Part shown: in pieces, positions 16,335 through 24,744 of the stretch | Layout of the letters: each line of letters begins with the position of its first letter | How positions within the stretch are numbered: the first letter of the stretch is position 1 | Assembly (NCBI RefSeq): GCF_036569345.1 | Contig: NZ_DATCQT010000089.1 | Location: forward strand, 22,144-86,143 | Length of the DNA: 64,000 bases | DNA from: Clostridium_AD sp036569345 | GTDB taxonomy: Bacteria > Bacillota > Clostridia > Clostridiales > Clostridiaceae | Direction of reading: 5' to 3' | Notes under the pieces: model-generated | What the model was told of the DNA's origin: nothing | Seen by the model: the letters and a program-made list of their open reading frames with translations, nothing else | Database searches by the model: none | Position numbers and translations under genes: made by a program

Positions 16335-17717
16335 ATGAAAAAAGAATATTTAATGTTAAATAAAGTTCAAGGACCTTTAATTATTATCTCGGGTGTGGAA
16401 GATGTAGCCTATGACGAAATTGTTGATATATTGGTTGATGAAAAACATAGAAAAAAAGGAAAGGTTGTTCAGATTTATAAAGATAAGGCTATAGTGCAGG
16501 TTTTTGAAACAACAACCGGGATGTCTGTTGAGAATACTTCAGTGCATTTTAGAGGAGAATCCTTTAAAATAGCTCTTACAAAGGATATATTAGGAAGAGA
16601 ATTTAATGGAATGGGTGATCCAAGAGATAATGGGGGAGAAGTTTATTCATCTAAGAAATATGATGTAAATGGTAGACCTATAAATCCTGTTGCTAGGAAA
16701 TACCCTAGAGATTATATTCAAACGGGAATATCATCTATAGACTGCCTTGCTACATTAATAAGAGGTCAAAAACTTCCTATATTTTCTGGAAATGGTATGG
16801 CTCATAATGAACTAGCAGCGCAAATCGTACACCAAGCAAAAATCTCTAGTGAGGTCAATGAAGAATTTTGTATAGTATTTGGAGCTATGGGTATAAAGTA
16901 TGATGATGCTAATTTCTTTAAGAAAAGTTTTGAACAAGCGGGAGTGCTTGAAAAGGTAGTTATGTTTACAAATTTAGCAGATGATCCTATAGTTGAGAGA
17001 ATAATAACTCCAAGATGTGCTTTAACTGCTGCTGAATACTTAGCTTTCGAAGAAGATATGCATGTACTTGTAATACTCACCGACATGACTAATTATTGTG
17101 AAGCGCTTCGAGAACTTTCATCATTAAAAGAAGAAGTACCAAGTAGAAAGGGTTATCCAGGATATTTATATTCGGATTTAGCATCTTTATATGAGAGGGC
17201 AGGTATGATGAAAGGGAAAAAAGGTAGTATAACACAGATACCTATATTAACTATGCCTAATGATGATATAACACATCCAGTACCAGATCTTACAGGGTTT
17301 ATAACCGAGGGGCAAATTGTTTTAAGTAGAGGAATTCAACAAAGAGATATATATCCACCTGTTAACATACTTCCATCGCTTTCAAGGCTCATGAAAGATG
17401 GGATTGGAGAAGGGTTTACAAGGGAAGATCATGGAGATGTTTCAAATCAAATATTTGCGGCTTATTCAAGGGTGCAGGATGTAATAGCGCTAGCTCAAGT
17501 TATAGGAGAAGATGAGTTATCAGATATAGATAAGATATATATGAACTTTGGTAGGGATTTTGAAGAAAAATTTTTAAAACAGGATTATGATGAAAATAGA
17601 GATATGGCAGAGACTTTAGATTTAGCTTGGGAAATTCTTAGCATATTACCTAAGAATGAGCTGGATAGAGTATCGCCTAAGATTTTAGAAAAATATTATA
17701 AAATAGTGGTGAAGTAA
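16335..17717 (+). CDS. ntpB: V-type ATPase regulatory subunit B
   Basis: A 460-residue non-catalytic partner of A in the hexameric head. It has the family segments QTGISSIDCLATLIRGQKLPIFSGNGMAHNELAAQI (a degenerate P-loop, as normal for B), LTDMTNYCEALRELS, SRKGYPGYLYSDLASLYERAG and PDLTGFITEGQIVLSR. GAGGGGAGGG lies 5 nt from the ATG. Subunit D follows after 1 bp. Confidence 0.96.
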   Translation: MKKEYLMLNKVQGPLIIISGVEDVAYDEIVDILVDEKHRKKGKVVQIYKDKAIVQVFETTTGMSVENTSVHFRGESFKIALTKDILGREFNGMGDPRDNGGEVYSSKKYDVNGRPINPVARKYPRDYIQTGISSIDCLATLIRGQKLPIFSGNGMAHNELAAQIVHQAKISSEVNEEFCIVFGAMGIKYDDANFFKKSFEQAGVLEKVVMFTNLADDPIVERIITPRCALTAAEYLAFEEDMHVLVILTDMTNYCEALRELSSLKEEVPSRKGYPGYLYSDLASLYERAGMMKGKKGSITQIPILTMPNDDITHPVPDLTGFITEGQIVLSRGIQQRDIYPPVNILPSLSRLMKDGIGEGFTREDHGDVSNQIFAAYSRVQDVIALAQVIGEDELSDIDKIYMNFGRDFEEKFLKQDYDENRDMAETLDLAWEILSILPKNELDRVSPKILEKYYKIVVK

Positions 17718-17718
17718 T

Positions 17719-18339
17719 ATGGAAACTTTCGCTCCAACTAAATCTACTTTAATGAATGCTAAAAACTCCTTAGACTTTTCTAAAAAAGGTTTTGAACTGT
17801 TAGATAAAAAAAGAAATGTACTTATAAGAGAAATGATGTCATATGTAGCTAAGGCTCGCGTTCTTCAAAATGAGATAAATATAACTTTTTCAAGGGCGTA
17901 TAAGGCACTAGAATTGGCAAATATAAACTCAGGTATTACAAATGTACAAGACGTAGCAATGTCGGTTGGCGAAACTAACGACTATGACATTTTATTTAAA
18001 AGTGTAATGGGGGTAGAAGTGCCCAAAATTATTTTTAATAGAAAAGAAATAGAAACTAAATATGGATTTTTTAGAAGCAGTGCTACTATTGACGAGGTTA
18101 TGGAAGAGTTTAATAATGTAAAATATTTAACCTACGAGCTAGCAGAGGTAGAAAATGCTATTTATAGATTAGCAATGGAAGTAAAAAAAACTCAAAAGAG
18201 AGCAAATGCACTTCAAAATATACAGATTCCTAAATTTGAGGAAATAGTTAAATTCGTTAGCGAAGTTTTGGAAGAAAAAGAAAGAGAGGACTTTTTTAGA
18301 TTAAAAGTAGTAAAAAAGAAACACAGAAAAGAAGATTAA
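17719..18339 (+). CDS. ntpD: V-type ATPase subunit D (central shaft)
   Basis: A 206-residue rotor shaft. Long N- and C-terminal helices form the antiparallel coiled coil inserted into the A3B3 head: PTKSTLMNAKNSLDFSKKGFELLDKKRNVL at the start, and a C-terminal KKTQKRANALQNIQIPKFEE segment typical of the family. It is the last gene of the operon; no clear terminator follows, only a weak AT-rich stem. Confidence 0.95.
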   Translation: METFAPTKSTLMNAKNSLDFSKKGFELLDKKRNVLIREMMSYVAKARVLQNEINITFSRAYKALELANINSGITNVQDVAMSVGETNDYDILFKSVMGVEVPKIIFNRKEIETKYGFFRSSATIDEVMEEFNNVKYLTYELAEVENAIYRLAMEVKKTQKRANALQNIQIPKFEEIVKFVSEVLEEKEREDFFRLKVVKKKHRKED

Positions 18340-18410
18340 TATTTTATTAAAAGAATATTCAAATTATTATAAATGTGATATAATGATTTTAGAAGAGGAG
18401 GATAACAAAA

Positions 18411-18563
18411 AGTAAAATTACAACTAGATTTAAAGTTGATATTCAAAACGATAAAGCTATGTAAAGGTTTAAATTAAATGAAATTGAATTTGAAAAAAAT
18501 CAGTGTTTAGTTTTAAATAATATATTAAAGATATATAATTATGAACAACATTTAAATAAATAA
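18411..18563 (+). pseudogene. Decayed small gene with an in-frame stop
   Basis: Behind a TATAAT box (18380s) and a GAGGAGG site (18395-18401) lies a frame that reads like protein, SKITTRFKVDIQNDKAM, then TAA at 18462-18464, then continues in the same frame RFKLNEIEFEKNQCLVL and on to a stop at 18561-18563. No start codon sits at the expected spacing. The simplest reading is a small gene of about 50 residues that lost its start and gained a stop. I do not recognise the family. Confidence 0.35.
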
Positions 18564-18576
18564 TAAGAGGTGGAGT

Positions 18577-18759
18577 ATGGAAGAATATAGAGGTTATCAA
18601 ATAGAAGTTTTGGAAAATGATGAGAAAGAATATCCATATAAAGCAATTGCAAGAAAAGAAGAAGAACAAATAAAACACAAAGGAAATAGTAAACTACAAG
18701 CCATTGATCTTGTTAAAGGAACCATTAATTTAGCAATAGCCCGAAGTTGTAAACAATAA
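18577..18759 (+). CDS. Small hypothetical protein
   Basis: A 60-residue charged protein with an AGAGGTGG site 6 nt before the ATG. It looks like a small beta-beta-alpha domain (YRGYQIEVLE, YPYKAIARKEEEQIKHKGNSKLQAIDLVKGTINLAI), reminiscent of short phage-type or antitoxin-like folds, but no family is recognised. It follows the decayed gene directly and may have been its operon partner. Confidence 0.6.
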   Translation: MEEYRGYQIEVLENDEKEYPYKAIARKEEEQIKHKGNSKLQAIDLVKGTINLAIARSCKQ

Positions 18760-18940
18760 ATATTTAGTAAAATTTTAAAGAAAAGTATTGCAAGTTATTA
18801 ATATGTATGTTATTCTAAATGAGTTGGGATTGTAAAATCAACAACAACAAGATTTGATATGATTAAAACATTACCTTTTTAGGCATATAAAGTAAATCAG
18901 ATCTTAAATCTTAATATAAATAAAAAGGAGAAATGTTTAA

Positions 18941-19105
18941 ATGGCTGATAAGACTATTGTATGTAAAGATTGTTCACAAGAATTTGTATTCACTGAGGGT
19001 GAGCAAGAATTCTATAAAGAAAAAGGATTTGAAAATGAACCACAAAGATGTCCTGATTGTAGAAGAGCTAAAAAACAACAGAACAACAGAGGATTTCAAA
19101 GATAA
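18941..19105 (+). CDS. Zinc-ribbon protein
   Basis: A 54-residue protein: CKDC near the N-terminus and CPDCRRAKK near residues 37-45 form a treble-clef or zinc-ribbon pair separated by a QEFVFTEGEQEFYKEKGF helix-strand segment. This matches the probable zinc-ribbon family (zf-trcl, PF13451) widespread in clostridia. AAAAGGAG lies 10 nt before the ATG and a terminator follows. A longer overlapping frame exists but lacks any motif. The basic Arg/Gln/Asn tail suggests nucleic-acid contact; the function is unknown. Confidence 0.85.
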   Translation: MADKTIVCKDCSQEFVFTEGEQEFYKEKGFENEPQRCPDCRRAKKQQNNRGFQR

Positions 19106-19122
19106 TATTATTTAAAAAAATT

Positions 19123-19156
19123 ACCTATAGGGATTTATCCCTATAGGTTTTTATTT
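19123..19156 (+). terminator. Intrinsic terminator
   Basis: ACCTATAGGGA (19123-19133) pairs with TCCCTATAGGT (19138-19148), then TTTTATTTT. It ends the zinc-ribbon transcript. Confidence 0.9.
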
Positions 19157-19252
19157 TGCAAAAAAATATTGTATAATTTTTAAAAAAATGATATATTATA
19201 TAAAATATAAACAATTTTAAAAAAATGAAAATGTATATATAAAAGGAGTGAT

Positions 19253-19825
19253 TTGAATTTGAAAGATTTAAAATTAAGTAAGATCAATTTGGATAAAACC
19301 AATTTAAATAAAATTAAAATAAACAAAAACAACATGATAATAGCTAAAACAAAACATATTCATGGGGGGAACTATGAAGGAGAAAGGGTTAACGGCAAGA
19401 AACACGGCCAAGGGACTTTTATTTATAGCGACGGAAGTAAATATGTAGGTCAATGGGCGAGTGATCAAATGAATGGGCAAGGGACCCTTATTTTTTCCGG
19501 TGGAGAAAAATATATTGGGGAGTGGAAGAACGACGAAAAACATGGATATGGTATATATACTTGGCCGGATGGTGAAAAATATATAGGAGTTTGGGAAAAT
19601 GGTGAAAAATCTGGTCAAGGTATTTGCACGTGGCCAAATGGTGATACATATGTAGGAGACTTAAAGGATGGACTTAGACAAGGTTTAGGAATCCATACTT
19701 GGTCTGGAGGAGAAAAGTATATAGGTCAGTGGCAAAACGATGAAAGAGAAGGACAGGGAATCTACATTTATTCTGATGGCGAAATCGAAATGGGAGAGTC
19801 TAAAAATAATGGACTTATTAAGTAA
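19253..19825 (+). CDS. MORN-repeat protein
   Basis: A 190-residue protein. The N-terminal 38 residues have a Leu/Ile/Asn/Lys periodicity like pentapeptide repeats. Then six consecutive MORN repeats of 23 residues follow, each Y-x-G-x-W/D-...-G-x-G-x-x-x-(W/Y/F)-x-(D/G)-G, with the period visible at YEGERVNGKKHGQGTFIYS, YVGQW, YIGEW, YIGVW, YVGDL and YIGQW. MORN hairpins form elongated beta sheets that bind proteins or lipids; no enzyme domain is present. The start is TTG behind AAAGGAGTG. It is monocistronic. No signal peptide, so probably cytoplasmic. Confidence 0.88.
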   Translation: MNLKDLKLSKINLDKTNLNKIKINKNNMIIAKTKHIHGGNYEGERVNGKKHGQGTFIYSDGSKYVGQWASDQMNGQGTLIFSGGEKYIGEWKNDEKHGYGIYTWPDGEKYIGVWENGEKSGQGICTWPNGDTYVGDLKDGLRQGLGIHTWSGGEKYIGQWQNDEREGQGIYIYSDGEIEMGESKNNGLIK

Positions 19826-19837
19826 TGTTAATTATTA

Positions 19838-19869
19838 AATAATAGATGAAAAATTCTGTTATTTTTTTT
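19838..19869 (+). terminator. Intrinsic terminator after the MORN gene
   Basis: AATAATAG (19838-19845) pairs with CTGTTATT (19856-19863, one T-G pair) followed by a run of T. Confidence 0.7.
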
Positions 19870-20003
19870 GCCTATTATTCTTTTACGGAACCTTTTTGAT
19901 ACAATAATAATATTATATATCAACAAAAGAAGCATCAATGTGAGAAACTTAATGAAAATGACTTTAAGTCTAGATTATTTGCCCTAGAGAGGGGGGAATA
20001 TGT

Positions 20004-20132
20004 ATGGGTTGTTGGTGGATATTATTACTATTACTATTTGATGGCAATAATGGTTGTAACAATAATCGCAATAACAATGATTGCTGTTGCAATACTTTTA
20101 TTATAAATTGTAGAAAGAAAAAATGTAGATAA
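20004..20132 (+). CDS. Tiny Trp/Leu/Cys-rich peptide
   Basis: A 42-residue product behind a GAGAGGGGGG site. It begins MGCWWILLLLLFDG, then Asn-rich NNGCNNNRNNNDCCCN, then a basic Cys-bearing tail ending KKKCR. The short hydrophobic head, poly-Asn middle and six Cys resemble the tiny Cys-rich proteins often seen near spore or surface genes of Firmicutes, but I cannot name a family. A competing ATG four bases upstream gives only a 13-codon frame. A promoter-like region precedes it and a terminator follows. Confidence 0.6.
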   Translation: MGCWWILLLLLFDGNNGCNNNRNNNDCCCNTFIINCRKKKCR

Positions 20133-20214
20133 AACCATGATATTTGTTTTTTTTCTAAGATTGTTAACTAAATTTTTAATGTTAGCATAATAGTTAAATT
20201 AGCATTTAGAATTA

Positions 20215-20251
20215 AGGAGACTTTGGCTGTTTATGCTAAAGTCTCCTATTT
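20215..20251 (+). terminator. Intrinsic terminator
   Basis: AGGAGACTTTGGC (20215-20227) pairs with GCTAAAGTCTCCT (20235-20247), with a weak T-rich tail TATTTATT. It ends the tiny-peptide transcript. Confidence 0.75.
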
Positions 20252-20294
20252 ATTATACGAAGATTATAATGAATAAAAAACTCAAAAGGATAGG

Positions 20295-22793
20295 TTGAGC
20301 AAAATGAAAAAGTGGTATGCGGTAACAATGACAAAGGTAGTTCAGATGTTGGATTCTGATATTAAACTGGGGTTAACTGAAGAAAAAATTAAATATATGA
20401 GAGAAACTTATGGTGAAAATATCATTTTGAAGCCTAAAATTGATAGCCTTTTAACTTTGACGATTACTGAAATGAAACAATTATGGATTGTTATATATCT
20501 AGCTTATATAGTTATGTTGTTTTATAGCAGCCTATTTAATCTGGCATATTTCATAACTTTTATAATGATAATTAGTGTAATACTCCTAATAAATGTAGAC
20601 TATAAAGAAGTAAAGAATATAAGGGGAATTGACAATTTAAACACACCTTTTTCTTATTTAAAACGCTCTGGGAAGATATGCAAAGTAAGTTGTGAACAAA
20701 TGGTAGTGGGAGATATTGTTTTTTTAGAGAAAGGGAATTATGTGACCGCAGACATTAGGATATTAGAATGTGAAGATCTTAAGGTTCGAGAAGTTGCGGT
20801 AACAGGTGAAAACTATGAAGTTGAAAAGTACTCTATGAAGTTAGAGGGAGAAGTTATAAATCTTTCTGAAATTAAAAATATTGTTTTTAAATCTTCTGTT
20901 GTCACTGAAGGGTCTGGATTGGGTATAGTTATTGCCACGGGCATGAATACACAAATTGGAGAAATTATAAAAGTGTTGCTTATTCATAAAGACGATAACA
21001 GGGTATTTAGTAGAAAATTGAAGAAAATTGCAAATAGGATGTCTCTAGTTACTATAACAGCTGGAATTATTACTTTAGTTTTTAGTATATACAAGAAATT
21101 TTCAATTCATGAGAGTATAAATGCACTTATATATATTTTAATAACGTTTAATTTGCCAATCTTTGTTATGATATTATTTTTGTATTTTTACATTATATTT
21201 TCTATCTTTAAACAAAAGAATATATACATAAAGAATATTTCTACTATGTACGACCTTACAAATATATCCACAATATTCACGAAAAAAATTGGTGCTATTT
21301 CAGAGAATAAATTTATTTTTAGAGAAGTTTATTGTGATAACACACTTAGTGATGTGTTAAGCAAGGGTTTTGAAATGGATGATACTATAGAAAGAACAAT
21401 GAGTATAGCATTAGTTTGCAATGATGTTGTTATATTATGCAATGAAGACACACCACGTATTGGAGATTTTAATTCGGTTGAGGTTTTAGCTGAATATGCA
21501 ATTATTGAATTTTTTAAAGACAAACAAATAAAAAAGAATGAACTAGAGAGTAAACAAGATAAAATTTTTGACATACCTTATAATTCTGATAAGAGGATTA
21601 AAACAGTTGTAATAAAGATTGAAGATAGATATAGAGCAAATGTATTAGGAATTCTTGATAGTTTGCTAAATAAATGTACCCATATTTTAATTAATGGCGT
21701 AGAAAAAGAAATTAAAGTTACAGATATGGAGGACATTATTAACGTTCATATAGATATGTCTAATAGAGCTTATTATGTCATAGGACTCGCATATAGAAAT
21801 TTCAATTATGAGCCTAGTATTGATGAAAATATTGAAAGCAATTTGGTTTTTGTAGGACTAATGGGATTTGAAAATCCCATAAAAGAAAGTTCATATGGAG
21901 CTATGAAAACCTGTGAGGAAATTAATATTAAACCTATTATAGATGAAGGCGGTAATAAATTAACTTCTTTTGCTGTTGGGAAACTCATAGGACTTACACA
22001 AAATAAAGAAGAAATTTTATCAGGTATAGAAATAGATTACATGAGTAATGAAGAATTTGAAAAAAATATTGAAGGTGTTAGCATTTTCTCCAAAATCACA
22101 CCTAAACATAAAAGCGAAATTGTTAATTTCTTAAGTAATAAGGGGTACTATATAGCATCAGTCGGAGACACTCTAACTGATTTGGAATACCTTAATAATT
22201 CAAATATATCAATTTCAGTAGGAAATGAGTGTAGCAATCTAGTAAGAAAACTTTCAAGTGTATTTTTACAAGAAAATGATTTCAGCGAAATAATAAATTT
22301 AATTCAGTATAGTAAAAAGATTATTAATTATATAAGTGAGTTAGTTTTATTTTTAAGTGCTACAGTGGTAAGTGAAATTTTTATAATATTAGTAAGTCTA
22401 ATTATTAAATCGGAAATGCCATTTACTTTTTCAGGCATTTTATATTTGAATTTTATTGTTGTGCCTTGTTGTGGGATTTCAATTCTAGTGCAAAATAGAA
22501 ATATAAAGCAGAATCTAAAAAAAATAAATTATAATTATATAAAAAGAGTTTCAATAAAGAATTCATTTATAATTAGTATTATGTATTTTTTAATTTTAAC
22601 GGTGATAGATAAATTTGCTATTATTCACCTACAGGATATTATCTTAGTTATGTTTGCCTTATATCAAAACATATTTTGTTTAAGACTTTTAAATGAAAAA
22701 AAATTTTTGAAAAATAAAGTTTCTTATAGTTTGGTTTTTTTCAACTTGTTTTTACAAAGCATTTTAATTATATATTTTTTCACAAACAAATAG
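20295..22793 (+). CDS. Catalytically degenerate P-type ATPase homologue
   Basis: An 832-residue protein with the full P2-type architecture (N-terminal cytoplasmic domain, about ten membrane helices, A, P and N domains) and no frameshift. Key residues are lost. The phosphorylation motif DKTGTLT is TKKIGAIS at 329-336, so the acceptor Asp is K330. TGES is TGEN (170-173). PEGLP in the membrane is TFNLP (284-288). The MTGD loop reads IIDEGG, and the KGAPE nucleotide motif reads INGVEKE. GDGVND is GDTLTD (624-629) with both Asp retained, and FSKITPKHK is conserved. It cannot run a normal phospho-enzyme cycle. TTG start with AAGGA close upstream; ATG 20304 is an alternative. ComEC follows after 150-180 bp. 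Confidence 0.9.
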   Translation: MSKMKKWYAVTMTKVVQMLDSDIKLGLTEEKIKYMRETYGENIILKPKIDSLLTLTITEMKQLWIVIYLAYIVMLFYSSLFNLAYFITFIMIISVILLINVDYKEVKNIRGIDNLNTPFSYLKRSGKICKVSCEQMVVGDIVFLEKGNYVTADIRILECEDLKVREVAVTGENYEVEKYSMKLEGEVINLSEIKNIVFKSSVVTEGSGLGIVIATGMNTQIGEIIKVLLIHKDDNRVFSRKLKKIANRMSLVTITAGIITLVFSIYKKFSIHESINALIYILITFNLPIFVMILFLYFYIIFSIFKQKNIYIKNISTMYDLTNISTIFTKKIGAISENKFIFREVYCDNTLSDVLSKGFEMDDTIERTMSIALVCNDVVILCNEDTPRIGDFNSVEVLAEYAIIEFFKDKQIKKNELESKQDKIFDIPYNSDKRIKTVVIKIEDRYRANVLGILDSLLNKCTHILINGVEKEIKVTDMEDIINVHIDMSNRAYYVIGLAYRNFNYEPSIDENIESNLVFVGLMGFENPIKESSYGAMKTCEEINIKPIIDEGGNKLTSFAVGKLIGLTQNKEEILSGIEIDYMSNEEFEKNIEGVSIFSKITPKHKSEIVNFLSNKGYYIASVGDTLTDLEYLNNSNISISVGNECSNLVRKLSSVFLQENDFSEIINLIQYSKKIINYISELVLFLSATVVSEIFIILVSLIIKSEMPFTFSGILYLNFIVVPCCGISILVQNRNIKQNLKKINYNYIKRVSIKNSFIISIMYFLILTVIDKFAIIHLQDIILVMFALYQNIFCLRLLNEKKFLKNKVSYSLVFFNLFLQSILIIYFFTNK

Positions 22794-22974
22794 AATTTAT
22801 ATAAAAAAATTACTAGTGTATGCCTTGATTACTTTAAATATTTATTGGATAAAATAAAGCTATGGAGGGAAGAAAATACTGAAAATAAATTTGAAATAAC
22901 GTTAAAATTTAAATGGATGGAACAAATTAATATGTTCTTTTTAGCAAATGAATTTTCGAGTAGAATGGTTTATT

Positions 22975-24744
22975 ATGGCTAGACCTTTAGTTTATTATGC
23001 AATAACAATATTTATGGGATGTCTTACTTGTTTGATTTTAATAGATAATTCTATTTTAGGTGCAGTTATAGCTGGATCTTTTTTGGCTATTATGTATTTT
23101 ACTATAAATAAAAGATTTTTTTATATAATAGTTTGTTTTTTTATTATTGGACTCATAAATTACTATTCTTATTTCAACTTTAATTTGCCCAATAAGCAAA
23201 AGCTGCAAGTAAGAATAACAGAGAAAAGTACATATTTTTGCTCCGCAAAAATTGGTAATAAGAAAATTAATTTGGAAGGCAATATCTCTGCGTTAACGCT
23301 GGGAAGAAATGTATTGATAAATGGTAGTTTTAAAAAGGAAGCAGTGTATGAGCGGGGTACAGTTGGGATATACACAGTTACAAATTATAAAATTGGTAAA
23401 GAGGATTTAATATCAAAGCTTGCTAGTTTTAGAAAAGGATTATATGATAAATTTTTAGGAGTACTTGGAGAAGAAAAAACTGCAATAGTTATGGCTGTAT
23501 GTTTTGGTGACACTGGGTACATAGAAAAAACTCAAAAGGAAGATTTTAAAAAACTAGGAATTAGCCATGTTATTAGTGTATCGGGACTACATATGTCTAT
23601 AGTATATAAAGTTTTAGAAAATATTATTGGCTATAAAAGTGCAATATTTTTTTCTTTTGTATATCTGATATTTACAGGGGGGCAAGCATCTACAATAAGA
23701 GCGTTTATAATGATATTTATACTCAAAATATCAAGTAAAGTTTATAAAAAATACGATAGTCTATCCTCTCTTAGCCTAGCTGCGATTATACTTTTAATAA
23801 TTAGACCCTTTTCTATTCTTGATATAGGATTTATGCTTTCATTTCTTTGCGTTCTGGGAATTGTAGTATATAATAAGAAAATGAAAAAGGTATTATACAA
23901 ATTACCATCTATTATAAATGAATCTTTTAGTTTAAGCCTGAGTTCGCAGATATTTTGTACGCCTTATGCAGTTGTTGCTTTGAAAACTTTTAGTTTAGGA
24001 TTCCTTTTTAGTAATTTATTGTTATTACCCTTGTATACAGTAGTTGTTGTATTAGGAAATATGGGACTCGTGTTTAGTTCTATTCATCAATTGCTTAACT
24101 TAATAAATTATGGGTTATTTACTGTTTTAATGATTATAGATTTTATTCAAAACGTTCTTGGAGACTTATTACCGGAAATGATTTACTTTTCTTATATAGA
24201 GAGTGTAGTTGTATTTGGACTGTATCTATGTTATCTTGGAATTAAAAAGGGATACGGACAATTTAAATATCTTCCATTTTGCATTATTTTTGTTTTTGCA
24301 TTTCAAAATTATAAAGTCTTTCCAGAAATTAGCTATATAAATATAAATAAAAACAATATAGTTTTATTACAATATAAAAAAACTACAATTGCAGTTACTA
24401 CTGGTAACATTAATGTGAAGGATTTAAAAGTTCCAGTAAAAGTAGATAAGGTTTATCAAGCTTATACAGGAGACTCAACTATGAGGCTAAATGATAAATA
24501 TACTATTAGGTTAATAAGCACAGGTAAAAAATTAGAAGCTCAAGTATGTTTTGAGAAAAGTACAAATAAAAATGGAAATATGGAGGTTTTTAATAATAAA
24601 ACGGAGGCAGTTACAACTTATAAAAATGTTATAAAACTTAAAAATGATGAAACATATGTGCCAACAGGTACAATAATAAATAAATATATAATTATAGGAA
24701 ACAAAATTTTAAAATTTTCACAGGGGTTGGAGGAAATACTTTGA
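22975..24744 (+). CDS. comEC: ComEC/Rec2-type DNA-uptake channel, no metallo-beta-lactamase domain
   Basis: A 589-residue membrane protein expected to carry transforming DNA across the membrane. The Competence domain signature is present: GISHVISVSGLHMSIVYKVLE followed by FTGGQASTIRAFIMIF, with roughly ten helices in all and an N-terminal OB-like segment (about 70-130). Full-length ComEC ends in a metallo-beta-lactamase-like nuclease domain with HxHxDH. Here the C-terminal about 130 residues contain no such motif and no His cluster. ATG 22975 (MARPLVYY) fits family starts; ATG 22948 is in frame, but neither has a strong ribosome site. It overlaps holA by 4 bp. Confidence 0.88.
   Translation: MARPLVYYAITIFMGCLTCLILIDNSILGAVIAGSFLAIMYFTINKRFFYIIVCFFIIGLINYYSYFNFNLPNKQKLQVRITEKSTYFCSAKIGNKKINLEGNISALTLGRNVLINGSFKKEAVYERGTVGIYTVTNYKIGKEDLISKLASFRKGLYDKFLGVLGEEKTAIVMAVCFGDTGYIEKTQKEDFKKLGISHVISVSGLHMSIVYKVLENIIGYKSAIFFSFVYLIFTGGQASTIRAFIMIFILKISSKVYKKYDSLSSLSLAAIILLIIRPFSILDIGFMLSFLCVLGIVVYNKKMKKVLYKLPSIINESFSLSLSSQIFCTPYAVVALKTFSLGFLFSNLLLLPLYTVVVVLGNMGLVFSSIHQLLNLINYGLFTVLMIIDFIQNVLGDLLPEMIYFSYIESVVVFGLYLCYLGIKKGYGQFKYLPFCIIFVFAFQNYKVFPEISYININKNNIVLLQYKKTTIAVTTGNINVKDLKVPVKVDKVYQAYTGDSTMRLNDKYTIRLISTGKKLEAQVCFEKSTNKNGNMEVFNNKTEAVTTYKNVIKLKNDETYVPTGTIINKYIIIGNKILKFSQGLEEIL

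Noticed and set aside
18933..19115. 60-codon plus-strand frame over the zinc-ribbon gene
   Set aside because: It is out of frame with the Cys-motif gene at 18941, which has the proper ribosome site and family motifs.
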